Below, piece after piece: positions 41,052-50,567 of a stretch of 64,000 nucleotides of DNA (its first letter is position 1; each line of letters begins with the position of its first letter). The stretch is taken from positions 62,001 to 126,000 of the forward strand of contig NZ_CP071446.1 in the NCBI RefSeq assembly GCF_017358165.1. Reading direction: 5' to 3'. This DNA comes from Thermosipho ferrireducens. GTDB taxonomy: Bacteria; Thermotogota; Thermotogae; Thermotogales; Fervidobacteriaceae. The notes below the pieces were generated by a model that was not told where the DNA came from, ran no database searches, and worked only from the letters and a program-made list of their open reading frames with translations. Position numbers and translations under genes: made by a program.

Positions 41052-41960
41052 CTATATTATTTTTGAAACAAATTCTCTGACAATATTTTTTGAACGCTCA
41101 AATAATCCTTGCTCTTCTTCATCTAAATCTATTTTTACTATCCTCTTTACACCATCTCTTCCTATAACAGCGGGATATCCTATATAAATATCATCGATAA
41201 GTACAGAAGGCGTCCACACCCGTTTTTCATCTTTCACAATGCTTTCAACCAATGTACTGGTTACAGCACCAATTGCGTAATTAGTTGCTCCCTTTTTCTG
41301 AATGATTTTATATGCTGCATTTTTTGTTTCTTCAAACAAAATTTCAAGAGATGTACAACTTTCCTTTTCACAAAAAGAACAAAACTTTGAAAGTTGAACC
41401 CCTCCTATCATCGCGTTGCTCCACACAACAAATTCAGAATCTCCATGCTCACCAATTATATATGCATGAACACTGGTAGGTGATACGTCGCAATTTCTGG
41501 CAACAAGGGATCTAAATCTTGCTGTATCAAGTATTGTACCGGTCCCGATTACTCTACCACTTTCAAAGCCTGTTTCTTTCCACAAAAGATAAGTTAAAAC
41601 ATCAACGGGATTTGTGATATTTATTATTAACGAATCAGGAGCGTATTCTTTAATCTGCGAAGCTATATCCTTCATAATCTTTGCATTTCTGACCGTCAAA
41701 TCTAATCTTGTTTCTCCAGGTTTTTGCGCAGCTCCTGCTGTTATTATCACTATATCACTATTTTTAATATCCCTCGATGTTCCCGCTTTTACATCACATC
41801 TTTTGAAAAACGGCGTACCATGATACAAGTCAAGGGCTTCTCCTTCAGCCTTTTCTAAATTTATATCAACTATAACAATTTCATCCGCTACAGCCTTGTG
41901 TAATATGGAAAAAGCTACACTTGTTCCAACACGACCTGCTCCAAATATGGATATTTTCAT
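41052..41960 (-). CDS. ldh: L-lactate dehydrogenase
   Basis: A 302-residue NAD-dependent lactate/malate dehydrogenase family protein. The NAD fold is [12 protein letters not shown], the substrate loop is [11 protein letters not shown] (Gln, as in lactate rather than malate dehydrogenases), followed by [12 protein letters not shown], the catalytic histidine in GEHGDSEF, and [12 protein letters not shown]. It reduces pyruvate to lactate and regenerates NAD. It is slightly shorter than the usual 310-320 residues at both ends. Confidence 0.93.
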   Translation of the reverse strand: MKISIFGAGRVGTSVAFSILHKAVADEIVIVDINLEKAEGEALDLYHGTPFFKRCDVKAGTSRDIKNSDIVIITAGAAQKPGETRLDLTVRNAKIMKDIASQIKEYAPDSLIINITNPVDVLTYLLWKETGFESGRVIGTGTILDTARFRSLVARNCDVSPTSVHAYIIGEHGDSEFVVWSNAMIGGVQLSKFCSFCEKESCTSLEILFEETKNAAYKIIQKKGATNYAIGAVTSTLVESIVKDEKRVWTPSVLIDDIYIGYPAVIGRDGVKRIVKIDLDEEEQGLFERSKNIVREFVSKII

Positions 41961-42029
41961 TATTCCACCTCCACTTAAATTTGCTTTACATAATTAGTAT
42001 ACACTAATTAGTCTTTTTTTCCAAACCTA

Positions 42030-42297
42030 CTCTCACCAATCTTGCCAACTTCGCTAACCTCGCCAACTCTCGCCAATCTCGCCAGTTATAAGATTCCTCG
42101 CCTGCCTGCTCCTCGGAATGACACAGGTGGAAGGTCAACCTCGCTAAATTCAAGATTCCTCACCCTTCGGGTTCGGAATGACAAAAAAGGGGGCATCATG
42201 AGGAATGCAATGACAAGAGGGATGTCATCCTGAGGAATGAAGTGACGAAGGATCTTATTTTACTAATCTCGCTAACCTCGCCAACATTCGCTAATTA
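42030..42297. repeat. Composite repeat island 3
   Basis: Tandem AACCTCGCC-type units at both ends enclose two REP-like units ending in CGGAATGACA and one GTCATCCTGAGGAATGAAG unit. It fills most of the gap between ldh and tRNA-Val. Confidence 0.85.
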
Positions 42298-42308
42298 GTC
42301 GATTCCCC

Positions 42309-42337
42309 TTGATTTGAAACGTATTTTGTGATATGAT
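42309..42337 (+). promoter_or_regulatory. tRNA-Val promoter
   Basis: TTGATT (42309-42314), a 17-bp spacer and TATGAT (42332-42337), 13 bases ahead of the tRNA. Confidence 0.65.
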
Positions 42338-42350
42338 TATGTGTGGTTAT

Positions 42351-42425
42351 GGGTGCGTAGCTCAGTGGGAGAGCGCTTCCCTCACGAGGAAGAGGTCGCA
42401 GGTTCGATCCCTGCCGCACCCACCA
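42351..42425 (+). tRNA. tRNA-Val (anticodon CAC)
   Basis: The cloverleaf folds cleanly. The acceptor is GGGTGCG/CGCACCC, the D arm GCTC...GAGC, and the anticodon stem CTTCC/GGAAG with loop CTCACGA, giving CAC (codon GTG). The T arm is GCAGG-TTCGATC-CCTGC, with encoded 3' ACCA. A terminator follows at once. Confidence 0.95.
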
Positions 42426-42426
42426 G

Positions 42427-42453
42427 ACAGGGCTAAAACAGCCCTGTTTTTTT
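42427..42453 (+). terminator. Intrinsic terminator after tRNA-Val
   Basis: ACAGGGCT (42427-42434) pairs with AGCCCTGT (42440-42447), followed by six further T. Confidence 0.9.
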
Positions 42454-42500
42454 ATGTTAAAATAAAGGTTAGGCATAAAAAATCGTCAGGGGGCATTATA

Positions 42501-42962
42501 ATGAAAAATTCCACTATTTATCTTATGTTCATATTTGGAATAATCACAACTGTTTTTGGTTTAATTACTTTATCAATATACGTATCTCTTTTTTACTTTT
42601 CTTCTGCCATAGAAGATTTATTAGGAATAACAATGAATTTTTCTATGACTTTTTTATTTACCGCTGTTTCACTAACTTTATCAGGAATTATGATAGGAAT
42701 TTATTCTATTTCTCGCACACATTCTGAATATTATCTTATGTGGATATTGATATCTTTTATATTCAGCTCTATTTCTCTTGGAATACAACTGTATGAGATG
42801 GCTGTAAGGGGGCCAACCTGGCTTGGATTGGAGCTTTTTGGAGAACTTGGCAACAGAATAGAGACAATGTATATTGTTGGGGCGTTGTTTTTGTACAACT
42901 TTCTATTAGAGATGATAAACGCAACATTTTTATGGTATGAAATCAAGGGTGGAGAGAAGTAA
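42501..42962 (+). CDS. Four-helix membrane protein of unknown function
   Basis: A 153-residue protein with about four membrane helices (roughly 5-30, 45-70, 80-105 and 125-148). The loop MAVRGPTWLGLELFGELGNR lies between helices three and four. I recognise no family. The start ATG 42501 follows CAGGGGG; the longer frame upstream would run through the tRNA. Its stop overlaps the start of the TmcAL gene, so it is probably part of that operon. Confidence 0.7.
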   Translation: MKNSTIYLMFIFGIITTVFGLITLSIYVSLFYFSSAIEDLLGITMNFSMTFLFTAVSLTLSGIMIGIYSISRTHSEYYLMWILISFIFSSISLGIQLYEMAVRGPTWLGLELFGELGNRIETMYIVGALFLYNFLLEMINATFLWYEIKGGEK

Positions 42963-44239
42963 TGAAAGTTTTAGGAATAATTGTTGAATATAATCCCATG
43001 CATAATGGCCATTTATATCATTTGCAGAAAGCAAAAGAGTTAATAGATCCAGACTATACTATTGCAGTAATGAGCGGAAATTTTTGTCAACGCGGTGAGC
43101 CTGCTATAATTAACAAATTTGCACGTGCAAGAATGGCACTAAAACATGGAATTGATATAGTCTTTGAACTTCCAACAATTTATGCTATACAGGATGCGGG
43201 AGGATTTGCCTACGGTGCTATAGGTGTGCTACACAAAACAAACACCGTCACAGACATTGTTTTTGGAAGTGAAAGTGCTGATATTAATTTCTTAGAGAAA
43301 GTAGCACTCCTTCTTCATAATCAACCTGAAGGTTTTGGACAGTTGTTAAAAAAAGAACTAAAAAAAGGACTATCGTATCCAAATGCGCGAAAATATGCCT
43401 TAAAAAATTTCCTAACCAGTTCCAGCGATGAAATCAAAAAACTGGAAAAATCAAATGATATACTTGGAATAGAATATATTAGAGCCATATTCAAATATAA
43501 AAGCAAAATTAAATACCACGTTATAAAAAGAATCGGATCAAATTACAACGATCCAGCCTTTAAAGGAAAATTCTCATCAGCTACAGCCATTAGAAGGTTA
43601 ATAAAAGAAAAGAAAGATATATCTCAGACGCTTCCAGAAAAGAATTTAAAAATTTTAGAAAATGAAATAGCAAATGGACGTGGACCTGTGTTTCTGGAAG
43701 ACCTTACCTGTTTTGTTATACCATTGTTTAGAAAAATGAGAAGAGAAGATTTTGAAAAAATATACGGCTTTAACGAAGGGTTGGATTTAAGGTTCTTTAA
43801 ATACTCAAGAGAGTGCGGGACATTACAAAGTCTAATCGAAAGTATAAAAGCAAAAAGATTTACATACTCACGCATAAGAAGATTAATTTTGATGACCATG
43901 CTTAACATTGAAAAAGAATTTGCAGAGCTTTCAAATAAATATGGCCCTCAATACCTCAGAGTCCTTGGCTTTACAAAAAAAGGACAGGTGTTGCTTTCAA
44001 AAATAAAAAAACGGACCTTTATACCAATAATCACTACAGTATCACTAAAAGAAAAGGTTTTACAAAAGGTCCGAAATGATATGGAAAAAAATAAACGAAA
44101 TTGGGATATAGTCCCTGAACTTTACACCAGACAGCTTGAACTTGACATATTGTCAAGTGACATATATACTTACTTTTATAAATCAGAAGATCAACGTAAA
44201 AGTGGTATGGATTTCAGGAAACCTATAATAGAAGGTTGA
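42962..44239 (+). CDS. tmcAL: tRNA(Met) cytidine acetate ligase TmcAL
   Basis: A 425-residue HIGH-type nucleotidyltransferase of the YlbM/TmcAL family. The N-terminus reads GIIVEYNPMHNGHLYHL with the HxGH motif. AVMSGNFCQRGEPAIINKFA and FELPTIYAIQDAGGFAYGAI are diagnostic. It activates acetate with ATP and acetylates the wobble cytidine (position 34) of elongator tRNA-Met. It lies in a run of three genes ending with mfd. Confidence 0.93.
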   Translation: MKVLGIIVEYNPMHNGHLYHLQKAKELIDPDYTIAVMSGNFCQRGEPAIINKFARARMALKHGIDIVFELPTIYAIQDAGGFAYGAIGVLHKTNTVTDIVFGSESADINFLEKVALLLHNQPEGFGQLLKKELKKGLSYPNARKYALKNFLTSSSDEIKKLEKSNDILGIEYIRAIFKYKSKIKYHVIKRIGSNYNDPAFKGKFSSATAIRRLIKEKKDISQTLPEKNLKILENEIANGRGPVFLEDLTCFVIPLFRKMRREDFEKIYGFNEGLDLRFFKYSRECGTLQSLIESIKAKRFTYSRIRRLILMTMLNIEKEFAELSNKYGPQYLRVLGFTKKGQVLLSKIKKRTFIPIITTVSLKEKVLQKVRNDMEKNKRNWDIVPELYTRQLELDILSSDIYTYFYKSEDQRKSGMDFRKPIIEG

Positions 44240-44243
44240 AATA

Positions 44244-46988
44244 ATGGAAAACACAATCATAATTGTCCCTTCTGAAAAAGACTGCCAGCTCGAAAATTAT
44301 TATCACATTCCTTCACATGATATTTTCCCCTTCGAAGAGATGGAAAATTCATGGTATGTGAGATCACACAGAATTTATTCTTTATACCTTGCACTGCAAA
44401 AGAAACTAAAAGGTATAGCAACCCTTCATGCATTAACTCGCTATATCATGCCTCCTGAAGAGTTTAAAAAACATATATATTTCTTTAAACCAGGGGATAA
44501 TATTAAAAATCCAGAGAAACTTTTTACATTTTTAGGATATGAGCGTGTGTTTAATGTAAGGGAAGGCGGGCAGTTTTCAATCAGGGGTTCTATAATTGAT
44601 TTTATAGGCCCTGATGAAGTCCCAACAAGATTTGAATTGTTTGGAGAAGAAATAGAAGAAATCAGAAAATTTGATCCCTTTACTCAGAAAAGCGTGGGAA
44701 AACTTGAACAGGCTTTGTTGCTTCCTGCAAAAGAGTACGTTGGAGAACCTGTTCATGAAACAATGATTGGTAAAAAGTATCGGGGTACAATATTAGATTA
44801 CGATATAAAACTACTTATAACAAATAAAGAAGATGTCATAAAAGAATATGTAAAAAAAGAGAGAGAAATAAGGGAACTAATTGTTTCGCCGGAGTTAAAA
44901 CGTGAATACGTAAACAATTCTGGCATTGAATACCATTATATTCTGAAACATATTGATGGTTCTTTTAAATTACCAGAAAAAGCTCCAAAAAAAGTTAGTA
45001 AAGCAAAAAGGGAGGAACAAATCGCTGTACCTGTTATATCTGAAGAGGAGTTCAAAATTGGAGATATTGTTGTCCATAAACATTATGGGATTGCAAAATT
45101 CAACGGGACAAGAAAAGTTTCAAAAAATAATATTGAACGAGAGTATTTAATTTTAAGTTTTAAAGATTCCACTCTATATGTGCCAGTTGAAAGATTGGAT
45201 CTGGTTCAAAAATATATAGGCACTAAAGAAAGTGTTACTTTAGATAAACTAAGGAAAAGCACGTGGAAAAAACGGGTTAGAAAAGCAAGAAAAGAGATTG
45301 AAAAAACTGTAAAGGAGCTGTTAAGGCTTAACGCGCTAAGAAATAAAACGAAAGGATTATCAATCCTGGGTGATCCTGAACTTGAAGAAGAATTTGCAAA
45401 AACATTCCCTCATATAGAAACAGAAGATCAATTAAAAGCTATAGAAGAAGTACTTGAAGACATATCTTCTGAAAAAAATATGGATAGGTTATTAGCAGGT
45501 GATGCTGGATATGGGAAAACAGAAGTCGCTATGAGAGCCGCTTTCAGGGTAACAATTGGCGGAAAACAGGTGGTCATGCTTGTGCCCACAACTGTACTTG
45601 CAAGACAACATTATGAAAATTTCAAAAAAAGATTCAGTCAGTTTGGATTACGGGTTGAACTATTTGACAGTTCCCTTACTCCAAAACAGAGAAAAAAAGT
45701 ATTAACAGATACTGAAAGAGGATTAGTTGATGTTGTAATAGGAACCCACGGGATAATAAAAAGTATGAAATTCGCCGATTTAGGACTTATTATTATTGAT
45801 GAGGAACAAAAATTTGGCGTAGAACAAAAAGAAACGCTAAAAAAGGCAAGAATAAACGTAAACGTACTGTCAATGAGCGCTACTCCCATTCCACGGACCT
45901 TACACATGGCACTGAGTGGTCTGAAAGACATGTCGGTTATAAAAACTCCACCTTTTGGAAGGAAAAAAATACAAGTTTTTATAAGTAATTTTGATGAAAG
46001 AATTGTAAGACAGGCGATATTAAGGGAACATAATAGAGGAGGGCAAATACTTTATGTTCATAACAGAGTTTACGATATAGATAGCGTTGCCACAAATCTT
46101 TCTAAAATCGTGCCGGAAGTTTCAATAGGAATTGCACACGGACAAATGTCAAAAAGAACTATGGAGAAAACCGTAGAAAATTTTTATAACGGAAAAATTG
46201 ATGTTCTTGTGTGCACATCTATAATAGAAAATGGAATAGACATCCCAAACGCAAATACGATTATAGTAGATGATGCTCATAGATACGGATTGTCTCAGCT
46301 GTATCAATTAAGGGGAAGAGTTGGCAGAAGCAATAAAAGGGCTTTCGCTTATTTCTTTTATCCTTCTCCAAGACTTTCACAGGTTGCATTTGAGCGTCTT
46401 AAAGCTATTAAAGAAATTATGGGGCCGGGCAGTGGCTTTCAAATTGCGTTAAGAGATATGGAAATACGTGGTATAGGAAATATTCTCGGTTTAGAACAAC
46501 ACGGTTTCATAAACGACATTGGTTTTCATTATTACTTTGAAATTCTTGAAGAAGTGTTAAATGAAAGAAGAGGAGTTATAAAAAGTAAAATAGATACAGA
46601 ACTTGAAGGAATGCAAGGAAGTATTGTTATTCCTGATAACTATGTTTATGACCCCGTTGAAAGAATGCATCTTTACAGAAGAATCGCATCTGCAGCAACT
46701 ATAGAAGAGATTAACGACCTTGCTAAAGAGCTTAAAGATCGTTTTGGAGAACTCCCTCAAAGTGTAGAAAACCTGCTAAAATATACCAGGATGAGAATTC
46801 TTGCTTCAAAAGTTAACATAGAAAAAATTAATATAAAAGAAGGTGCTATTATTTTGAAAACAAAAACCAAAATTGAACCTAATTTACCTTATATATACAA
46901 TGAAAAAACTGAAGAATATATTATATATTGCAACGAAGAAGACTTCCTTAAATTTTTATTTGAACTTTACAACAAAAAGGGCGACTGA
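44244..46988 (+). CDS. mfd: Transcription-repair coupling factor Mfd (short form)
   Basis: A 914-residue Mfd. The N-terminal UvrB-homology part is reduced, as in Thermotoga where the protein is near 890 residues against about 1150 in E. coli. The RNA-polymerase-interacting domain (FKIGDIVVHKHYGIAKF) is at about 270. The superfamily-2 helicase motifs are GDAGYGKTEVA, IIDEEQKFGV, SATPIPRTLHM, IENGIDIPNANTIIV and QLRGRVGRS, followed by a TRG region and C-terminal domain. It removes stalled RNA polymerase and recruits repair. Its stop codon lies within the terminator stem. Confidence 0.95.
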   Translation: MENTIIIVPSEKDCQLENYYHIPSHDIFPFEEMENSWYVRSHRIYSLYLALQKKLKGIATLHALTRYIMPPEEFKKHIYFFKPGDNIKNPEKLFTFLGYERVFNVREGGQFSIRGSIIDFIGPDEVPTRFELFGEEIEEIRKFDPFTQKSVGKLEQALLLPAKEYVGEPVHETMIGKKYRGTILDYDIKLLITNKEDVIKEYVKKEREIRELIVSPELKREYVNNSGIEYHYILKHIDGSFKLPEKAPKKVSKAKREEQIAVPVISEEEFKIGDIVVHKHYGIAKFNGTRKVSKNNIEREYLILSFKDSTLYVPVERLDLVQKYIGTKESVTLDKLRKSTWKKRVRKARKEIEKTVKELLRLNALRNKTKGLSILGDPELEEEFAKTFPHIETEDQLKAIEEVLEDISSEKNMDRLLAGDAGYGKTEVAMRAAFRVTIGGKQVVMLVPTTVLARQHYENFKKRFSQFGLRVELFDSSLTPKQRKKVLTDTERGLVDVVIGTHGIIKSMKFADLGLIIIDEEQKFGVEQKETLKKARINVNVLSMSATPIPRTLHMALSGLKDMSVIKTPPFGRKKIQVFISNFDERIVRQAILREHNRGGQILYVHNRVYDIDSVATNLSKIVPEVSIGIAHGQMSKRTMEKTVENFYNGKIDVLVCTSIIENGIDIPNANTIIVDDAHRYGLSQLYQLRGRVGRSNKRAFAYFFYPSPRLSQVAFERLKAIKEIMGPGSGFQIALRDMEIRGIGNILGLEQHGFINDIGFHYYFEILEEVLNERRGVIKSKIDTELEGMQGSIVIPDNYVYDPVERMHLYRRIASAATIEEINDLAKELKDRFGELPQSVENLLKYTRMRILASKVNIEKINIKEGAIILKTKTKIEPNLPYIYNEKTEEYIIYCNEEDFLKFLFELYNKKGD

Positions 46989-47005
46989 AACAAGTCGCCC
47001 TTTTT
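46974..47005. terminator. Bidirectional terminator between mfd and ferritin genes
   Basis: AAAAAGGGCGACT (46974-46986) pairs with AGTCGCCCTTTTT (46993-47005). T-runs form on both strands, so it serves both convergent genes. The mfd stop codon lies inside it. Confidence 0.9.
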
Positions 47006-47018
47006 AAATCATCATTTT

Positions 47019-47507
47019 TTATTCTCGCATACCGAGCTCTTTGTCGAGCATATAAAGACCGTGTGGAATTCCCGAAAGTTTTTTAAGTTTTATTACTATA
47101 TTTTCTGCATTTGCTTCTTCTTCTACCTGTTCATCTATAAACCACTTTAACATACTCGCTGTTGCATAATCTTTTTCTTCCAGAGATAATTCATACAATT
47201 TGTTTATTGAATCAGTAATGAACCTTTCATGCTTATACGCATCTTCGAAAGCCGCAAGAGGAGAAGCCCACTCACTCTTAGGTTTTTCCAGAGCTGGAAG
47301 TTCAACTTTGCCCCCTCTTTCATAAACATAATTATAAAGTTTCATCGCATGATTTAATTCTTCTTTTGCCTGTAATTTCATCCAATGCGCAAAACCAGAG
47401 AGATTTTCACTATCAAAATACGCAGCCATAGAAAGGTAAAGATAAGATGAAGCTAACTCTTTTTTAATTTGCTCGTTAAGCGCTTTTTCAATTCTCTCGT
47501 TAAGCAT
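47019..47507 (-). CDS. ftn: Ferritin
   Basis: A 162-residue non-haem ferritin. The four-helix bundle carries the ferroxidase-centre residues in [18 protein letters not shown] (Glu17), [18 protein letters not shown] (Glu50/His53) and [12 protein letters not shown]. It oxidises and stores iron as a 24-mer cage. It lies 38 bases after disA on the same strand, probably in one transcript. The AGGAGGTAG site precedes the ATG. Confidence 0.95.
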   Translation of the reverse strand: MLNERIEKALNEQIKKELASSYLYLSMAAYFDSENLSGFAHWMKLQAKEELNHAMKLYNYVYERGGKVELPALEKPKSEWASPLAAFEDAYKHERFITDSINKLYELSLEEKDYATASMLKWFIDEQVEEEANAENIVIKLKKLSGIPHGLYMLDKELGMRE

Positions 47508-47545
47508 TTTAACTACCTCCTTTCGTTTGAAATTTAATAATCACA

Positions 47546-48616
47546 CTACTTCTGGGTAACCCTCGATTTCATGGAATTTATACTATCTATAATTGCTGCA
47601 GCTCTTTTTTCACCTATTCCTTCTACTTCTTTAAGCGCAGAAAAATCGGCGTTACTTATTGAAAAGATATTACCAAAAGCCTTAACCACGTTGTGAGAAA
47701 TGGTCATAGGTATTTTGGCTATGCTTCTTAATACCCTATATCCTCTTGATTGAACATGGTAATCATTCAACTGATTTATATTGGCTATATCTTCATAGCC
47801 AAGTAATCTTGCTGTTGAAATCGGGCGCCTTTCTTTATAATTTTTAAGAGTTTCAATAATACGATCAGCACTTTTGTCATCCTCAAACTCTTCCGCTGCA
47901 TAATCTAAAACAAGATTAGTTAATATATCTTCAATATCCACTATTATTTCAGAAAGTTGCATTGATGCGAGCCTTCCTTCAACACCAAGTTCAATAACAT
48001 ATGGTTCTATCTCATCCTGGATTTTCAGGATCTCTATACCTTTGTTTAGAATATCAACAACATCCACAAGATTTACACGGTTTTCTATTTCAAGAATGTC
48101 CAGTTGTATTAACATCTTGTCAAAATTCTGGCGATATTTTTCAAGAGTATTCAACGCCTGGTTCACTCTGGTTATCAGGAAATTTATATCGTTGATTATA
48201 TATTTGTAGTTCTTATAGTAAAGAGTTATGACATTTCGCCGTTTAGAAACCGCTATTACCAGCTGCCCAGTTTGCTTTGCGAATCTTTCAGCCGTTCTAT
48301 GACGGGTTCCCGTTTCACTGGTTGGGATTCCTGGATCTGGTACAAGATGAACATTCGCTCCAAGTATTCTGGAAATATCATCGCTAATTATTATGGCTCC
48401 ATCCATTTTTGCAAGTTCATAAAGTTTTTCCGGAGAAAACTGCATATCAAGTGTAAAACCTGCCTGAATTATGTCGGAGTATTCTTTCATTTTTTCCTCA
48501 GAAATAAATACTATCAGCGCCCCAAAGTTAGCAAGTACAATATCATCAACAGCTTTTCTTAATTTCGTTCCTGGTGCAAGCAACTTTATTTTTGAAATCA
48601 ATTCTTGAGGTATCAT
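47546..48616 (-). CDS. disA: DNA-integrity scanning diadenylate cyclase DisA
   Basis: A 356-residue DisA. The N-terminal DAC domain has the catalytic KMDGAI and TGTRHRTAER motifs. A long helical spine follows, and the C-terminal helix-hairpin-helix DNA-binding domain has VEGIGEKRAAAI. It makes c-di-AMP and pauses at branched DNA. The length and order match my recollection of the Thermotoga maritima enzyme. I use ATG 48616; GTG two codons upstream (48622) is the alternative. Confidence 0.95.
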   Translation of the reverse strand: MIPQELISKIKLLAPGTKLRKAVDDIVLANFGALIVFISEEKMKEYSDIIQAGFTLDMQFSPEKLYELAKMDGAIIISDDISRILGANVHLVPDPGIPTSETGTRHRTAERFAKQTGQLVIAVSKRRNVITLYYKNYKYIINDINFLITRVNQALNTLEKYRQNFDKMLIQLDILEIENRVNLVDVVDILNKGIEILKIQDEIEPYVIELGVEGRLASMQLSEIIVDIEDILTNLVLDYAAEEFEDDKSADRIIETLKNYKERRPISTARLLGYEDIANINQLNDYHVQSRGYRVLRSIAKIPMTISHNVVKAFGNIFSISNADFSALKEVEGIGEKRAAAIIDSINSMKSRVTQK

Positions 48617-48707
48617 AGCCACATTTCCCCTTTAATTTATATTAATAGTTCCATTAACATTATATCACGAAAAATCCACTTTTTTATAACTTTTTTACTA
48701 ACCACCC

Positions 48708-49204
48708 CAACTCTCACCATTATAAGATTCCTCACCTGCCCGCTCCTCGGAATGACAAAAAAGAAATACTAACTCTCGCTAACCTCGCAAGATCCTTCGC
48801 ACTCCGTGCTCAGGACAAACCTTGCCAACCTCGCTAAATTAAGATTCCTCACCCTTCGGGTTCGGAATGACAAAAAGGGATGCATCCTGAGGAATGCAAT
48901 GACAAAGGGGACGTCATCCTGAGGAGGGGAAGGCGAAGGATTTTTATCCCTGTCATTCCGAGCGAAGCAAGGAATCTTATTCTTTTTCGCCAACCTCGCC
49001 AACATTCGCTAAATTCAAGATTCCTCACCCTTCGGATTCGGAATGACAAAAAAGGAAGTCATCCTGAGGAACGAAGTGACGAAGGATCTTATTTTTTTAC
49101 TAACTCTCGCCAATCTCGCTAACACTCGCCAACCTTGCTAATTATAAGATTCCTCACCTGCCCGCTCCTCGGAATGACATGGGCGGGGGCTAACCTCGCC
49201 AACT
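48708..49204. repeat. Composite repeat island 4 (largest)
   Basis: About 500 bases of the composite repeat. Four units end in CGGAATGACA, one unit is inverted (GTCATTCCGAGCGAAGCAAG), and GTCATCCTGAGG units and blocks of AACCTCGCC-type 9-mers are interspersed. It fills the gap between disA and the DprA-like gene. Confidence 0.88.
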
Positions 49205-49229
49205 TCTGAAATACATTCTTAAAAATTTG

Positions 49230-49259
49230 TTGCAAAAATTCACTTTATAGTGATATAAT
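49230..49259 (+). promoter_or_regulatory. Promoter of the DprA-like gene, with palindrome in the spacer
   Basis: TTGCAA (49230-49235), an 18-bp spacer and TATAAT (49254-49259). The spacer carries TCACT-TTAT-AGTGA (49240-49253), a perfect short inverted repeat that may be an operator. Confidence 0.55.
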
Positions 49260-49345
49260 TAAGAAGATATAAAACAAATTTCAAATTCCTTTACTTCCTT
49301 TAAAAATATATGAAAAAATCATATTATGCAGGAGTTGAAATAAGT

Positions 49346-50530
49346 ATGAAAAAAGAAACTGCAGCGATATTTGCCTTAACCCGGACTAAACTAACCAATG
49401 AAAAAATTAATAAAATTATTCTCTTTGCTTTCGGTAATGGAATCAGCATAAGTCAGATATTAACCCTGAAAAATCATGAATTAAAAAACATATGTGAAAA
49501 ACTCTCCTTTAGTGAAAATGATTTTGAACAAATAGTATTAGCCCAAAAACTAATTCACGATTCTACAATCGAAATTAAAGAATTTAACAGCAGAGAAATT
49601 TTTTTACTAAGTGTTGTTGATACACACTATCCCGAAAACTTCAAGCAAAAAATAAAGTTTGAAAATCTTCCTCCCATTTTATATTACAGCGGAAATCCAG
49701 ATTTACTTAATAAAAAAGCAGTGGCAATTCTGAGCAGTAAAAAAGCAAGTAAAGAATCCATGGAATTTACCTGGAATATTGTAAAAAAATATGTAAAAAA
49801 TGGCTATTCAATAGTATTAGGATTCTCAGGAATTATGGATAATTTTGCCTTTGAAAGTGCTCTTGAGTTAGGTGGAAGCGTTGTTGTAATTCCTCATCAA
49901 GAAATTACCTTTTTTACCTTTCCAATAGAATATCTTAAAAAATATAAAGAAGGAAAAGTTTTGATTTTAAGCGCCTTCTCTAAAAAACATTCAGCAAACA
50001 ATGTTTATGATATAGTGAAACGAAATGAATATATACATTCCCTTGCAGAAAAAACTTACATAGTAGACTCTGCAAAAAACGATGGGATAAAAGAAAGTAT
50101 TTTAAATATTTTAATGAACAACGAATATCAAATATACGTTAGATTACCAGGACCAGATGAAAATAATGAAAATTTAGAATTAATAAAAGCCGGAGTTCCC
50201 GCGGTAGACATCACAGGAAACATTGTAGAAGTTTCAGAAGAATTACTTTCCAGGAGAAAAGACAAAGAATCAACAGAGTTAGAGTCCATTGAAAATGTTA
50301 TCGTTGAAATACTTAAGAATGCAAACAGACAACTTTACGCGTTTGAAATAGCAGAAAATCTTAAAAAATATAACTATTCAATAACCCCTCAAAAACTTTC
50401 CAATATCTTGAAAAAAATCCCTTCAATAACTCGTGTAAAGTCGAAAGGAAAATATCAATACTTTTTAAATGAAAATGCAGAAGACATTAAATTATTTCAA
50501 CAAGCTCAAATATTACAGATAAAAAAATAA
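49346..50530 (+). CDS. Divergent DprA/Smf-like DNA-processing protein
   Basis: A 394-residue protein with the plan of DprA. An N-terminal helical region is followed by the entry motif YPENFKQKIKFENLPPILYYSGN, a Rossmann-like core, and a C-terminal winged helix (about 325-380). Canonical core signatures have drifted: GSRxAS reads SSKKAS, and the SGxAxGID loop reads GFSGIMDN. DprA loads RecA on incoming single-stranded DNA; whether this copy does so is uncertain. ATG 49346 follows AGGAGTTG. The gene stands alone with its own promoter and terminator. Confidence 0.8.
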   Translation: MKKETAAIFALTRTKLTNEKINKIILFAFGNGISISQILTLKNHELKNICEKLSFSENDFEQIVLAQKLIHDSTIEIKEFNSREIFLLSVVDTHYPENFKQKIKFENLPPILYYSGNPDLLNKKAVAILSSKKASKESMEFTWNIVKKYVKNGYSIVLGFSGIMDNFAFESALELGGSVVVIPHQEITFFTFPIEYLKKYKEGKVLILSAFSKKHSANNVYDIVKRNEYIHSLAEKTYIVDSAKNDGIKESILNILMNNEYQIYVRLPGPDENNENLELIKAGVPAVDITGNIVEVSEELLSRRKDKESTELESIENVIVEILKNANRQLYAFEIAENLKKYNYSITPQKLSNILKKIPSITRVKSKGKYQYFLNENAEDIKLFQQAQILQIKK

Positions 50531-50541
50531 TTTTCATAAGT

Positions 50542-50566
50542 AAAGGGCACACAAGGTGCCCTTTTT
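50542..50566. terminator. Terminator between convergent genes
   Basis: AAAGGGCAC (50542-50550) pairs with GTGCCCTTT (50556-50564), with TT after it on the plus strand. The minus-strand U tail is weaker. Confidence 0.8.
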
Positions 50567-50567
50567 A

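Noticed and set aside
48708-49204. Possible CRISPR array in the largest repeat island
   Set aside because: Repeat units differ in length and orientation and there are no uniform unique spacers or cas genes; the pattern is REP-like plus short tandem units.
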